Assembly (NCBI RefSeq): GCF_028765165.1
Contig: NZ_JARADB010000003.1
Span: 479,210 to 543,209, forward strand
Direction of reading: 5' to 3'
DNA from: Paenibacillus sp. MAHUQ-63
GTDB lineage: Bacteria > Bacillota > Bacilli > Paenibacillales > NBRC-103111
Length of the DNA: 64,000 nucleotides
The notes below the pieces were generated by a model. It had not been told where the DNA came from, ran no database searches, and worked only from the letters and a program-made list of their open reading frames with translations. The position numbers were made by a program, and so were the translations under genes. Positions 35,001 to 42,958 of the stretch are shown one piece after another; the first letter of the stretch is position 1, and every line of letters starts with the position of its first letter.

Positions 35001-35246
35001 GTTGAGGTGGCCGGGCTTTCCTTTGCTCGTAGCATAAAGCACATACCGGCCCTCCTCCTTGCCGACCGTACCGTTAAACACTGCTACCGTATAATTGTTC
35101 GGGATGAGCAGCTCCTCCGGGCTCCCGTACGTTTTCTGCGACAAGCGGCTGCCTTCCGCCGCAGATAACGTCCCCGTTCCCCACCCTGCCATTGCGACAA
35201 GCCAGCACATCATAAGGATAAAAACACGAAACTTTGCGATTATCAT
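32004..35246 (-). CDS. Secreted beta-propeller protein with Ig-like and FIMAH-type C-terminus
   Basis: This 1080-residue protein begins with a signal peptide that ends near WGTGTLSAAEG. Residues about 60-670 are repetitive beta-propeller text, with blades such as GRVYVGTYPGGKVYQYDPV and GNVYAGTAHKQIVRVNLATG. A carbohydrate-binding-like segment follows near 690-850 (RNAGFEEPLNGSTIPGWSS, then FMFRFFDQNNATIST). Next come Ig-like OmpL47-type repeats near 860-1000. A helical C-terminus (KQLMLAQEADQRGKKNIKEA) resembles FIMAH domains. AAGGAGG precedes the ATG. A cre-like site lies upstream. It probably binds or processes an extracellular polysaccharide; the catalytic role is unclear. Confidence 0.75.
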   Translation of the reverse strand: MIIAKFRVFILMMCWLVAMAGWGTGTLSAAEGSRLSQKTYGSPEELLIPNNYTVAVFNGTVGKEEGRYVLYATSKGKPGHLNVIDLEDYKLLRSIPLAPSESSWAHTVAPDGTLFLAADGGGARLWSYSPVTHTPVQVAQFDGQSVPNSITTDEQGRVYVGTYPGGKVYQYDPVTKLTKDYGRVIGATDQEYVRSIAYQGGNVYAGTAHKQIVRVNLATGEKTDIAAALPVKNDTVYDLDTIDDRYLFARYTDGSGIPGEAYIYDTQSGSWLDVELENVTGLHATDSVDGKIYYMSDKKLKTFDLATREVALTGMEYASGLRGADWAEFPNNPELPGKTLVTVRYDGGVTFMNIATKQVILKPPVIPGLPGVVNRVAAVSPTQLITTGSQARSSLVDLTTNTAKPFSIGQADSVYAVGNKVYMGVYPEGGLYEYDLSAEPGETNPKRLAVLGNDQERLVNITGAEGKLFVSTISGYGTLGGSLTVYDPATGETDVHRHVVENQSVLSTAYLNGKIFGSTTIRGGLGSEPTAEEAKIFVWDVASDRKIAEFPLRVPGLTKPIFIGDLAAGPDGLIWGASYEYIFAIDPVTYNVVKSKKIYPSLNFSQWAHHPLRWSDDGLLYVLFNNKLTVIDPETLEFRTLADTSRFDLGMDGNLYFTDQATNTILYRMQVDGDIVEPPPGLPVSVRNAGFEEPLNGSTIPGWSSLFATGADYRYEISDSKHFSGTKSLKITDNLRTASVALQSAKFPVKAGDEYKASVNIYIESGQPGFMFRFFDQNNATISTLEIHLDESRLAQWQKVALQGKAPANAVSASLIAVTSRYNMASAFYDDFAVSVKDTAVPVSTISMNPQPNEYGWINRDAGITIQSTGAYNITYSAAGSQVIDKTTVQSNTAQLAITAEGVTTVTYGAANFSGLAEPSRSFDVRIDKTAPLVQFTGQPAYTVQQAVYIGCAASDTVSGLTNNPCSEQLMGVPAYTLEPGNHEIAATATDRAGNTTTAVYTFRIDVTYDGMCELIRQFLGSDAEGLCKQLMLAQEADQRGKKNIKEAMIHAFNVEMSALSGKKLTAEQAQTLTRLAAYL

Positions 35247-35304
35247 GACATGGCCTCCTTCAAGTTTCAGTTAGATTTACGCCTTGAAATGAACTCTTCA
35301 TTTT

Positions 35305-35318
35305 TGCAAACGCTTTCA
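35305..35318 (-). promoter_or_regulatory. Candidate cre (catabolite response) site
   Basis: TGAAAGCGTTTGCA on the minus strand is close to the consensus TGAAARCGYTTWCA. It lies 59-72 bp upstream of the propeller start, consistent with CcpA control. Confidence 0.5.
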
Positions 35319-35361
35319 AACTTACACAAGTCCGTGTTCCACATTCCCGTGTCCCTGGCGT

Positions 35362-36372
35362 TTAACTCGATGTTTTGCCGTAACTCAGCAGCGTCCCCAT
35401 GCGGTTAGACGACTGCGCATACCCTTCATAGGCCTCCTGCGCCCGCTCCATCGGATACGTGTCTGAAATCAGTCCTTCCAGGGAAATTTGGTTCTCGGCA
35501 AGCAGCCGGATATATTCGGCGATGTTCCTGCCTTCCGTCCAACGCACGAAGCCGATCGGATAATCCTTGTTTTCCAGCTCATATCCGGCATCGTACCGGC
35601 CTGGTCCGCCGGCTCTGGAGATCAGCACCTGCGCCTCTTTGCCGAACATCAGCCCTCGTGAGAACGACGTCGACAAGTCCCCGACGATCACAATCTTCCC
35701 TCTGTCGCGTATCCAGCGAAGCGAGCTGTCGATCAGCTCCTCCCCCGGCCCTCCGGCGCATAAAATGACACTGTCGGCGCCATGGCCTCCCGTGAGCTCT
35801 GCCAGCCGCTCCTCCAGCTGCGCCTGATTGTCAACCGCACATTCGACGCCCCGCTGCCGGAGCAGCTCGGCCCGGTGCGGATTCGTATCGAAGCCCGCCA
35901 CGCGGTAGGCCGCTGCCGAGGCGATCCTGGCGATCAGCTGCCCCAGAATGCCGAGCCCCACGATAATGGCGGATTCGCCGAATCGCAGATCGGCCGTGCG
36001 CAGCGCATGAATAGCGATCGCTCCCAGCCCCGCGAAGGCGGCATCTTCCGGCTGCACGTGCGGGGGGACCGCTGCCGTCAAGTTCGTCGGCACCGTCAGC
36101 CGCTCCGCATGGCGGACATACGGCGCTCCGTAGCAGGCAACACGCTGGCCGACCTGCAAATGACGGACATCCGCGCCCGCTTCTTCAACGATGCCCACGG
36201 CGCTATAGCCCAGCACGGCCAGCTGTTCGGACGCCCGGCGAATGAACGTCATTTCCGTGCCCGGACTAATGGCCGAATATTCCGTGCGCACCCGCACATG
36301 CCCTGGCGGCACCGGGCCGGCTTCCAGCTCGGTAATCGTAATCTTCCCTTTTAAAGCGGCAACAGCTTTCAT
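35362..36372 (-). CDS. Zinc-binding MDR-family dehydrogenase
   Basis: This medium-chain dehydrogenase/reductase has about 336 residues. The GroES-like N-terminal domain has PGHVRVRTEYSAISPGTEMTFI. A cofactor-binding domain near residue 140-200 contains SAIIVGLGILGQLIARIASA and AGFDTNPHRAELLRQRG. The usual catalytic Zn cysteine near residue 40 is replaced, so zinc use is unsure. The ATG at 36372 follows GAGGAG and is preferred to an upstream in-frame start. It is the last gene of the second uptake operon, 27 bp after the AraC sensor, and probably oxidises the imported sugar or an alcohol from it. The substrate is unknown. Confidence 0.8.
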   Translation of the reverse strand: MKAVAALKGKITITELEAGPVPPGHVRVRTEYSAISPGTEMTFIRRASEQLAVLGYSAVGIVEEAGADVRHLQVGQRVACYGAPYVRHAERLTVPTNLTAAVPPHVQPEDAAFAGLGAIAIHALRTADLRFGESAIIVGLGILGQLIARIASAAAYRVAGFDTNPHRAELLRQRGVECAVDNQAQLEERLAELTGGHGADSVILCAGGPGEELIDSSLRWIRDRGKIVIVGDLSTSFSRGLMFGKEAQVLISRAGGPGRYDAGYELENKDYPIGFVRWTEGRNIAEYIRLLAENQISLEGLISDTYPMERAQEAYEGYAQSSNRMGTLLSYGKTSS

Positions 36373-36399
36373 CCTTGCTCTCCTCATTTCCTCCGGCAA

Positions 36400-38652
36400 T
36401 TAACCTCCTGGCTTCTTGCGAAACTCGCTCGGCGAAATGCCATAATATTTCTTAAATGTGGTGGTGAACGTGGAAGCATTCAGATATCCTGTCTTCTCCC
36501 CGATCTCCGCCACGCTTAGCTCTGTCTGCTTGAGATACTCCCTGGCATGGGACAGCCTTATCTTATTCAAATAATCCACATAGCCGACGCCGAACGTTTT
36601 CTTGAAATAGTTGGAAAAATATTTCGGGCTCGTATTCAACACTTCAGCCATATGGTCTAGATAGAGATTATCCATATAATGAAGCTCGATGTATTGGGTG
36701 ATAAATTCCGGATTCAGCTTGCTTTTGCCCTCCTGCAGCCGTCTGCTTCCGATCCACTGCACGACCGTTTGCAGCGCTTCCGTAACTTCCCCGCAGCTGT
36801 ACGCATTGTCAACCTTCCGGCAAAAGGCCGTCTCCAGTTGAAAACTCTCCTTGCTCGAGGCAGCCGACGAATCCGTATGCTTCATCAGATAGTAAAAGAT
36901 GCTTTTGGCAATGTGTGCAAACTGGTGCAGATGGATGCCGCGTTCCGTATTCTCTTGAACGATTTCCAGCAAAATGCTCATCGCTTCATCACTTTTGCCG
37001 CTAAGCAGCGTATTCGACAGCTTCTCGATTCTCTCGAATGGAAAATGAATTTGGGACACGTACCGGATTGTCTCCAAATCAACGACCGACCGCTCTGCAT
37101 TGATATTCCGGTATAGCCGGGCATTCTTAATGTCTTGGTAAGCCTCATGGCAATGGGCTGTCTTGGCATCGTAGAGCTTGCTCACACAGGCCCAGAGCTC
37201 GTGCCCTTGCAGCTCTTCCTTGACCGCCCGCTTCACGAAGTTCTCCAGGCATTCGATGACGACTTTGCGCATGGAAGGCTGGCGAATCGCAACGAGCGCC
37301 ACGAATTCCAGATGTCCCGTGTAAAAGACGGCGGCAGGTCCCGCGGTACGCAGCCCCTCATCCATCATGGACGCGATTTCTTCTATCGGCCTTCCCGGCT
37401 GCGAATCGCCTGCTGCCGGCGGCTTCATCTGCAGCGCAGCCATCACAAACTGCCTTTCCGGGAAAAAGAATGCGTAATGCTTCTGCAGCTGCATTTCCAG
37501 CTCCCTGGAATACGAATAGCCGTCCAGCATTTGCAGGAAAACACCTCTGCGCAGCTCCTTATCCGCGAAATCCATCGCTGCTCTCAGCGATTCGTTCTCC
37601 GCCTGCACCTTGACGATGCCGCTGTATATTTTCCGGAAATCGTTGCCCTTCACATGTCCGCCGCCAAACAGCTTCAAAATATCTTTAACCGGCCGGTACA
37701 AATACACACTAAGCAAAGCGGACAGCAGCACCGCACTGATGATGGCAGAAATCATAATCATGTGATTGGCGGCTTCTACGGAACCGATATTTTGAAATTG
37801 GTACGGAACTTTGTTGATATAAATAAAATCGTTGTACTCCGACTTGTAGAAGTTATACTCGAAATTCTTGCGGGTCAGCGTCGCCTCTTTGTCCGGACTG
37901 AAATAAACCTCATCCAGAATATCGCTCGGATCCTGCGACTTGTCGGTGCTCAGCACAACATTCCGGTTGGCATCAAGCACGACTAAGGAAGCACCCGGAA
38001 TCATCGACTTGAGGTCCATCTGCTTGAGCAGCCGCTCGGCATTCAGCAGCACCATCACGTTTTTATTGGATAACCGCACCTTATTGCCGTCCGACACAGC
38101 CATCAGCTGCTGGGTTCTGCGGGTTAATCCGTCCGCCATGACCGCGAAATCCGTAATCGGAAACACCGTCTGCTCATGCTTGGAGCTGGCAAACATTCGC
38201 CAATATTTGGCACTATACGTATCGTGCTTATACTTTTTGTCGAACAAGACGTTGAAGTCGCTCGTTCCCTTGGCCGTAACGGTCAAATCCAGATTATCGT
38301 AAAAAACGATCACATCTTCAATATAATCGATGGAGGATGCCAGCCTTGCGATATGCTCTTGAAGCGTATAAGCTTTGGCCATATCGATGCTCTTGTCTGG
38401 CGACTCAAGGTCGTAAGGCAGCCCGTGTACGGCAAAAATCAGATTGTTCACCGCAGCGAAGGAGCTGTCGAACGACTGAATAATATTTTTAATGACAAGC
38501 CGGTTATTCTGGGTCACTTTATCATAAATGCCGGAAATCGAATTTTTGTAGACGATGTAGTTGGATACGACCATAATTACGATGACTAACAGCAATGCGC
38601 AGAAAATTTGCAGGAGCCCCCTGCTCGCCATTAAACGATTGATCGGCGTCAC
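36400..38652 (-). CDS. Membrane-anchored AraC-family regulator (second)
   Basis: This 750-residue sensor has a helix near 14-34 (QIFCALLLVIVIMVVSNYIVY), an extracytoplasmic domain to about 295, and a second helix (HMIMISAIISAVLLSALLSVYLY) near 300-320. A cytoplasmic region and a C-terminal AraC helix-turn-helix follow near 650-745, with SVAEIGEKTGYLNASTFTTTF and KKYYGISPSEFRKK. The start codon is GTG at 38652, after GAGGTGATAAG. It lies in the operon between the permeases and the MDR dehydrogenase and probably regulates this operon in response to its own sugar. Confidence 0.85.
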   Translation of the reverse strand: MTPINRLMASRGLLQIFCALLLVIVIMVVSNYIVYKNSISGIYDKVTQNNRLVIKNIIQSFDSSFAAVNNLIFAVHGLPYDLESPDKSIDMAKAYTLQEHIARLASSIDYIEDVIVFYDNLDLTVTAKGTSDFNVLFDKKYKHDTYSAKYWRMFASSKHEQTVFPITDFAVMADGLTRRTQQLMAVSDGNKVRLSNKNVMVLLNAERLLKQMDLKSMIPGASLVVLDANRNVVLSTDKSQDPSDILDEVYFSPDKEATLTRKNFEYNFYKSEYNDFIYINKVPYQFQNIGSVEAANHMIMISAIISAVLLSALLSVYLYRPVKDILKLFGGGHVKGNDFRKIYSGIVKVQAENESLRAAMDFADKELRRGVFLQMLDGYSYSRELEMQLQKHYAFFFPERQFVMAALQMKPPAAGDSQPGRPIEEIASMMDEGLRTAGPAAVFYTGHLEFVALVAIRQPSMRKVVIECLENFVKRAVKEELQGHELWACVSKLYDAKTAHCHEAYQDIKNARLYRNINAERSVVDLETIRYVSQIHFPFERIEKLSNTLLSGKSDEAMSILLEIVQENTERGIHLHQFAHIAKSIFYYLMKHTDSSAASSKESFQLETAFCRKVDNAYSCGEVTEALQTVVQWIGSRRLQEGKSKLNPEFITQYIELHYMDNLYLDHMAEVLNTSPKYFSNYFKKTFGVGYVDYLNKIRLSHAREYLKQTELSVAEIGEKTGYLNASTFTTTFKKYYGISPSEFRKKPGG

Positions 38653-38701
38653 CTTATCACCTCATACGATGTCATCCAACTATAATTCAACAGTCGTCGC
38701 T

Positions 38702-39565
38702 TTAACCCTTTTCCGAACCGAGCATCACCCCTTTGGCGAAATATTTCTGCGCGAACGGATACATCAGCAGCACTGGAATCATCGAAAGCACGATCGTTGC
38801 ATTCTTCATCGCCTGCGGCGCCAGTGCGGCCCGGTCGACAAGCCCTGCATCATTCTCCGCGTTGTAGATGAGCATATCCCTCAGCACGACCTGCAGCGGG
38901 TACATATCCTTATCGCTCAAATAAATCATCGGCAGGAAGAAGCTGTTCCAATGTCCCATGAAATAAAACAGTCCGATTGAAGCCAGCGCCGGCTTGGAGA
39001 GCGGAATGACGATGGAGAACAAAATGCGGTAATCGGATGCGCCATCGATAAGCGCTGCTTCGCGAATTTGCGTGGACATGTTCTCATAGAAGCTTTTCAA
39101 AATGATGAGCTCCATCGTCCATATCGCGTTCGGCAGCACCAGCGCCCACACCGTATCGAGAAGTCCGAGCTGCTGCACGACCATATAAGTCGGGATGATG
39201 CCCGCATTGAAAAACATCGTGATGACGATCATCAGCATAAACCATTTCCGCCCGAAAAACGTGCGTTGGGAGAGCGGGTAAGCAGCTACCGCCGTAAAAA
39301 GCAAATTGATGAACGTACCGAGCGCCGTATAATAAACGGAATTGAGATAAGCTCTCGGAATTTTATCGTTTTTGAGCACTTCCTTATAGGCGTCGAAGTT
39401 CAAGCCCTTCGGAAATAAAAATACTTTGCCTTGAATGACCGCTGACGTATCGCTCAAAGAAACCGCCAAAATATACAGCACCGGATAGAGCGTTGCTACG
39501 GCTACACAGGATAAGAGCAGCGCGTTCAGGATGGTGAACAAGGTAATTTTGCGGCTTCCTACCAT
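38702..39565 (-). CDS. Carbohydrate ABC transporter permease (LplC-like, second cassette)
   Basis: This 287-residue CUT1 permease overlaps the LplB-like gene by 7 bp. The membrane segments start with NALLLSCVAVATLYPVLYILAVS. The EAA loop REAALIDGASDYRILFSIVIPLS is near residue 165. The C-terminus is GVMLGSEKG. GGAGG precedes the ATG. It works with the protein at 39559-40527 and the lipoprotein at 40660-42273; the ATPase is not encoded nearby. Confidence 0.92.
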   Translation of the reverse strand: MVGSRKITLFTILNALLLSCVAVATLYPVLYILAVSLSDTSAVIQGKVFLFPKGLNFDAYKEVLKNDKIPRAYLNSVYYTALGTFINLLFTAVAAYPLSQRTFFGRKWFMLMIVITMFFNAGIIPTYMVVQQLGLLDTVWALVLPNAIWTMELIILKSFYENMSTQIREAALIDGASDYRILFSIVIPLSKPALASIGLFYFMGHWNSFFLPMIYLSDKDMYPLQVVLRDMLIYNAENDAGLVDRAALAPQAMKNATIVLSMIPVLLMYPFAQKYFAKGVMLGSEKG

Positions 39566-40527
39566 AACCCGTTTCCTCCGATCCGTTTACTTATATAGTT
39601 GGCTCCGAGCAGCATCATCATCGCGACGAGCGCTTCGAACATGCCGACCGCCGATGCATAGCTGTAATTCGATTCCAGCAGCCCCTTCCTGTACACATAA
39701 GTGGAAAAGACGTCGCCGACCTCATACGTCATCGGATTGTACAACAGCAAAACTTTTTCATAGCCGATGCGGATCATCGAGCCGGTTTTCAAAATAAACA
39801 TCACCAGCAGGGTTGGCAGCAGACCGGGAAGCGTAATATGCCGCATCATGCCGAATCGGCTTGCGCCATCAACCTTCGCCGCTTCATACAGCGTCGGGTT
39901 AATGCCTGCTATTGCCGCCAAGTAAATGATTGCTTCATACCCGATCTTCTCCCATATATCCGAGATGACATAGATGGAGCGGAACCAGCCCGGATCGATC
40001 AGGAAATATTTCTTAGGGAAGCCGAGCGCCGCCAGAAACTGATTGAACAACCCGCTGCCCGGAGACAGAAAGTCAATAATCATCGAGGATATGATGACGA
40101 CGGACAGGAACGCGGGCAGATAACTCAGCGTTTGAACCGACTTCTTGAACCATTGCACACGTACTTCGTTCAGCAAAATTGCAAGCAGGATCGGAAACGG
40201 AAATCCGAAAACAAGGGTGTAAATTCCTAATAGGAAGGTGTTTCTGAACAACATCCAAAAATCTTGATTCGTGAAAAATTGAATGAAATACTTGAATCCC
40301 ACCCATTCGCTGCCCCAGATTCCGGTAAACACACTGTAGTCCTTGAAGGCAATGATTAAGCCATAGAGCGGACCGTAGCGGAACAAGATGTAGAACAGCA
40401 AACAAGGGGCGAAAAGAATCAGAAGCTGCCTGTCCCGCTTCATGTGCCGCAGAGCATCGGCAAGTCTGGCCTTCATTGGCTTCTTGGAGCGTGCCGGGGC
40501 TTCCGCCCCAATGATTGGTTGTTGCAT
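39559..40527 (-). CDS. Carbohydrate ABC transporter permease (LplB-like, second cassette)
   Basis: This CUT1 permease has about 322 residues. It is hydrophobic from LILFAPCLLFYILFRYGPLY, and the EAA loop LYEAAKVDGASRFGMMRHITLPGLL is near residue 205. The ATG at 40527 (MQQPIIG) has GGAGGGA 9 bp upstream and is preferred to an in-frame start at 40587 that adds a low-complexity stretch. It is coupled to the LplC-like gene by a 7-bp overlap. Confidence 0.9.
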   Translation of the reverse strand: MQQPIIGAEAPARSKKPMKARLADALRHMKRDRQLLILFAPCLLFYILFRYGPLYGLIIAFKDYSVFTGIWGSEWVGFKYFIQFFTNQDFWMLFRNTFLLGIYTLVFGFPFPILLAILLNEVRVQWFKKSVQTLSYLPAFLSVVIISSMIIDFLSPGSGLFNQFLAALGFPKKYFLIDPGWFRSIYVISDIWEKIGYEAIIYLAAIAGINPTLYEAAKVDGASRFGMMRHITLPGLLPTLLVMFILKTGSMIRIGYEKVLLLYNPMTYEVGDVFSTYVYRKGLLESNYSYASAVGMFEALVAMMMLLGANYISKRIGGNGLW

Positions 40528-40659
40528 TGGCGGGTCTCCCTCCGATCCGGACGAGTGGCGCCTTCCCCATGCCGGCGGTGCCGTCATGCAACCGCCCGCA
40601 GCAGTAGGTCAAGCGGTCATCACCGTACCCCCATGAAGGCGCCACTCCCGGTTTCTTCC

Positions 40660-42273
40660 TTATTTCGCAGCGTCATAACGCTTTTGCGCGTCGTTGTACA
40701 CTTTCATATAGGCGTCCACGCCTTTTTTGGCAATGTTTTTCTTCCACTCTTCCCATTGCTCGTCGCCGTATTTTTTATCCAGCACATACTTGGCGTTAAA
40801 CTCTTCGGCCGCTTTCTGCAGCGTCGTTTGCAGCTCGGCCAGCGTGGAGATCTCCGCATCCGTGAAGTTCAGAATCGGATCAGCCGCTTCCCGCTTATTT
40901 CCTTTAAGAATTTTGTCCTGCGCCTCTTGTTCCTTCTCGGAGAATTTGTAGTACACGCTTCGGCGGTCCGGCCGCAGATAGGCGCTCTCCAGCCACATGG
41001 CATACCGGTCTTCCAGCACGCTGATATCCACCAGAGGCAGATCCTTCAGCTCAGGGTATACAGGAACGCCGTCTTTGCCCCATTCGAAGTTGACGCCTTC
41101 CACCCCAACCGTCATCAGCTCGCTGCCGGACGGACTGGTCAAATAGTCAAGCAGCTTCAAGGCGGCTTCTTTGTTTTTGTTATTCGCTACCGTCACGCTG
41201 AAATCGGATACCTTCGGCAGCGTTCTGACGTTGCCCGTCGGACCGATCGGATACGCATACCGCAAATTATAATCCGGATTTTTGGCTTTAATCTGGTTGT
41301 AGAACAAGTCAAGACGGCCGATCCAATCCCACGTCACAAACGATTTGTCCGTCGTCATCTTCGTTGTCCAGGAATCCTGCGTATCCGTCAAAAACTCAGG
41401 ATCGATCAGCCCTTCATTGTACAGCTTCTTCATGAAATCAAGCATTTCTTTATGCACGGGCTGAATTGCGGCAAACTTCCATGTTTTATCCTTCTCATCG
41501 TAGTAGGCCGGATAGCTGTCGCTGCCTATCCCCCAACCGTATGACCAGTCTTTGAATACGTTGACCAGCCCTTTGGACGCGTAGGGATACGAGTTCGGGT
41601 ACGCTTCTTTCAATTTTTTGAGCGCCTGGTAGAACTCCTCCGTATTGGTCCACTCCTTGATGCCGAGCTTATCGAAAATATCTTTCCGGTACATGAAGCC
41701 ATGATTGACATCCCGGTTCAAATTGTAAATGGGCCACGTGTACAGCTTGCCGTTCTCGTCGCCGTAGGATTTCACAACCCAGCTGTTTTCTTCCAAATAC
41801 AGCTTTTTGAAGTTCGGCAGCATATCCGCATAATCGTTAATCGCAACGACCCCTTTTTGCTTCCCGATTTTCTTTAATTCCGCAGGCTTTAGCCCGTCGA
41901 AAATGTCCGGCAGCTTACCGGAAGCTACGATAACTTTAAGCTTGTCTTGATAGGTCTGAGGGGAATATGTCTGAAACTCGACTTTAATGCCTGTGCGTTT
42001 CAAAATTTCCTGAACGACCAGTTTATCTTCTTTAATATTGGTGGAATTGCTTGGCAGCATCCAAGTCACCGTGGTCGGTTGATCGACGAGCGGCAGCTTC
42101 AACCCTCCTGTGTCGCCATACTGCTTGGCTGTCTCTGCCGGCTTACCTGCCGGTGCGGTCGATGCTTGCGTTGGACTGGCCGTCTGATTGACGCCCGCGT
42201 TCCCGCTGCAGGCAGCCAGTACGGAAGTCATCATCGCAATTCCCGCTACAGCGCTGATCAGCTTCTTTGACAT
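40660..42273 (-). CDS. Extracellular sugar-binding lipoprotein (second cassette)
   Basis: This 537-residue protein has the signal peptide ISAVAGIAMMTSVLAACSG with lipobox LAAC. It belongs to the type-1 extracellular solute-binding family. The N-terminal lobe includes TTVTWMLPSNSTNIKEDKLVV. Its C-terminal half carries aromatic-rich text (RYAMWLESAYLRPDRRSVYYKFSE) as in sugar-binding proteins. It heads the operon with the two permeases, the AraC sensor and the MDR dehydrogenase. A cre-like site lies 44-57 bp upstream. The ligand is unknown. Confidence 0.9.
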   Translation of the reverse strand: MSKKLISAVAGIAMMTSVLAACSGNAGVNQTASPTQASTAPAGKPAETAKQYGDTGGLKLPLVDQPTTVTWMLPSNSTNIKEDKLVVQEILKRTGIKVEFQTYSPQTYQDKLKVIVASGKLPDIFDGLKPAELKKIGKQKGVVAINDYADMLPNFKKLYLEENSWVVKSYGDENGKLYTWPIYNLNRDVNHGFMYRKDIFDKLGIKEWTNTEEFYQALKKLKEAYPNSYPYASKGLVNVFKDWSYGWGIGSDSYPAYYDEKDKTWKFAAIQPVHKEMLDFMKKLYNEGLIDPEFLTDTQDSWTTKMTTDKSFVTWDWIGRLDLFYNQIKAKNPDYNLRYAYPIGPTGNVRTLPKVSDFSVTVANNKNKEAALKLLDYLTSPSGSELMTVGVEGVNFEWGKDGVPVYPELKDLPLVDISVLEDRYAMWLESAYLRPDRRSVYYKFSEKEQEAQDKILKGNKREAADPILNFTDAEISTLAELQTTLQKAAEEFNAKYVLDKKYGDEQWEEWKKNIAKKGVDAYMKVYNDAQKRYDAAK

Positions 42274-42316
42274 TGTTGTTCCTCCCTTTTGAGCTTGCGT
42301 TGGTTCCTATTTCATC

Positions 42317-42330
42317 ATAAAAGCGCTTCC
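42317..42330 (-). promoter_or_regulatory. Weak cre-like site
   Basis: GGAAGCGCTTTTAT on the minus strand has the central AAGCGCTT of cre sites but poor edges. It lies 44-57 bp upstream of the binding-protein start. Confidence 0.3.
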
Positions 42331-42384
42331 ACCTCTCGTAAATAAAATGATTTCCATTCGCTTGTTTATTTCACTGCTGAACGC

Positions 42385-42427
42385 AAAAAATGCCGAGAAA
42401 CCTTGTCAGATCAAGGCTTCTCAGCAT
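42385..42427 (-). terminator. Strong terminator upstream of the second uptake operon
   Basis: ATGCTGAGAAGCCTTG pairs with CAAGGTTTCTCGGCAT (one G-T pair, one mismatch) around six bases, followed by TTTTTTG on the minus strand. It lies 112 bp upstream of the binding-protein start and about 530 bp past the MFS gene stop, with no gene visible between. Confidence 0.85.
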
Positions 42428-42958
42428 GTAGATAATGCTAAAGCGGTAGATAATCATAAAAGCACAGGTCAGCATCGGGGGCGGATACACCTCAGTGGCA
42501 ACCTGCGCCGCGGGTTTATCCGGTGTGAAAGTGCGTGTGTGTAATACTGTGAACATTTCACCGTTCATGGCACAAGCGCTATTAACAAAGCACCGCTCGC
42601 TGCTAATGGGCTAGCACTGAGGGATGTAATTTACCGTCCATGGACTAAGTAACCCTAGCACTTCGCACCGCAAAGTCACACCCGCAAAGTTTAGTAGTGC
42701 CACAACCATGCACCTTGCGAGGACATCGCTGAAATCATCTCACCTACCCCGCTAAGGGACAGATGATACATTATTTGGCACTTTTTTAATCTCTTTACAT
42801 TTTAACGGATGCCAGTGCTGCTATTTGCGTATTCATATTCAGGCGACAATTCCCCCCAATAAAAGCAAATAAGCACTCTGGTCTCCGCTAGAATTGAAAT
42901 GAGGCTAATTTCCGCGTTTAGCAAGCAAAAATTTATTCCCCGGGAAATTTCCTTGGAA
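42428..42958. other. Intergenic region with no supported gene
   Basis: The stretch between the orphan terminator and the MFS gene holds no convincing reading frame. It contains a degenerate family A repeat pair near 42801-42892 and nothing else recognised. Confidence 0.6.
42801..42892. repeat. Dispersed paired repeat, family A, locus 3 (degenerate)
   Basis: A forward unit TTAACGGATGCC...GCTATTTGC (about 42802-42828) faces a reverse unit GCAAATAAGC...CTCCGCTAG (about 42865-42892). The 26-bp arms match at about 18 positions when the second is inverted. They are more diverged than at the other loci. Confidence 0.65.

Noticed and set aside
33738..35168. A 476-codon plus-strand frame opposite the propeller gene
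   Set aside because: It is antisense to repetitive beta-propeller coding sequence and has no ribosome-binding site or domain.
42371..42568. A 65-codon minus-strand frame near the orphan terminator
   Set aside because: It runs through the terminator hairpin, has no ribosome-binding site and no recognisable sequence.
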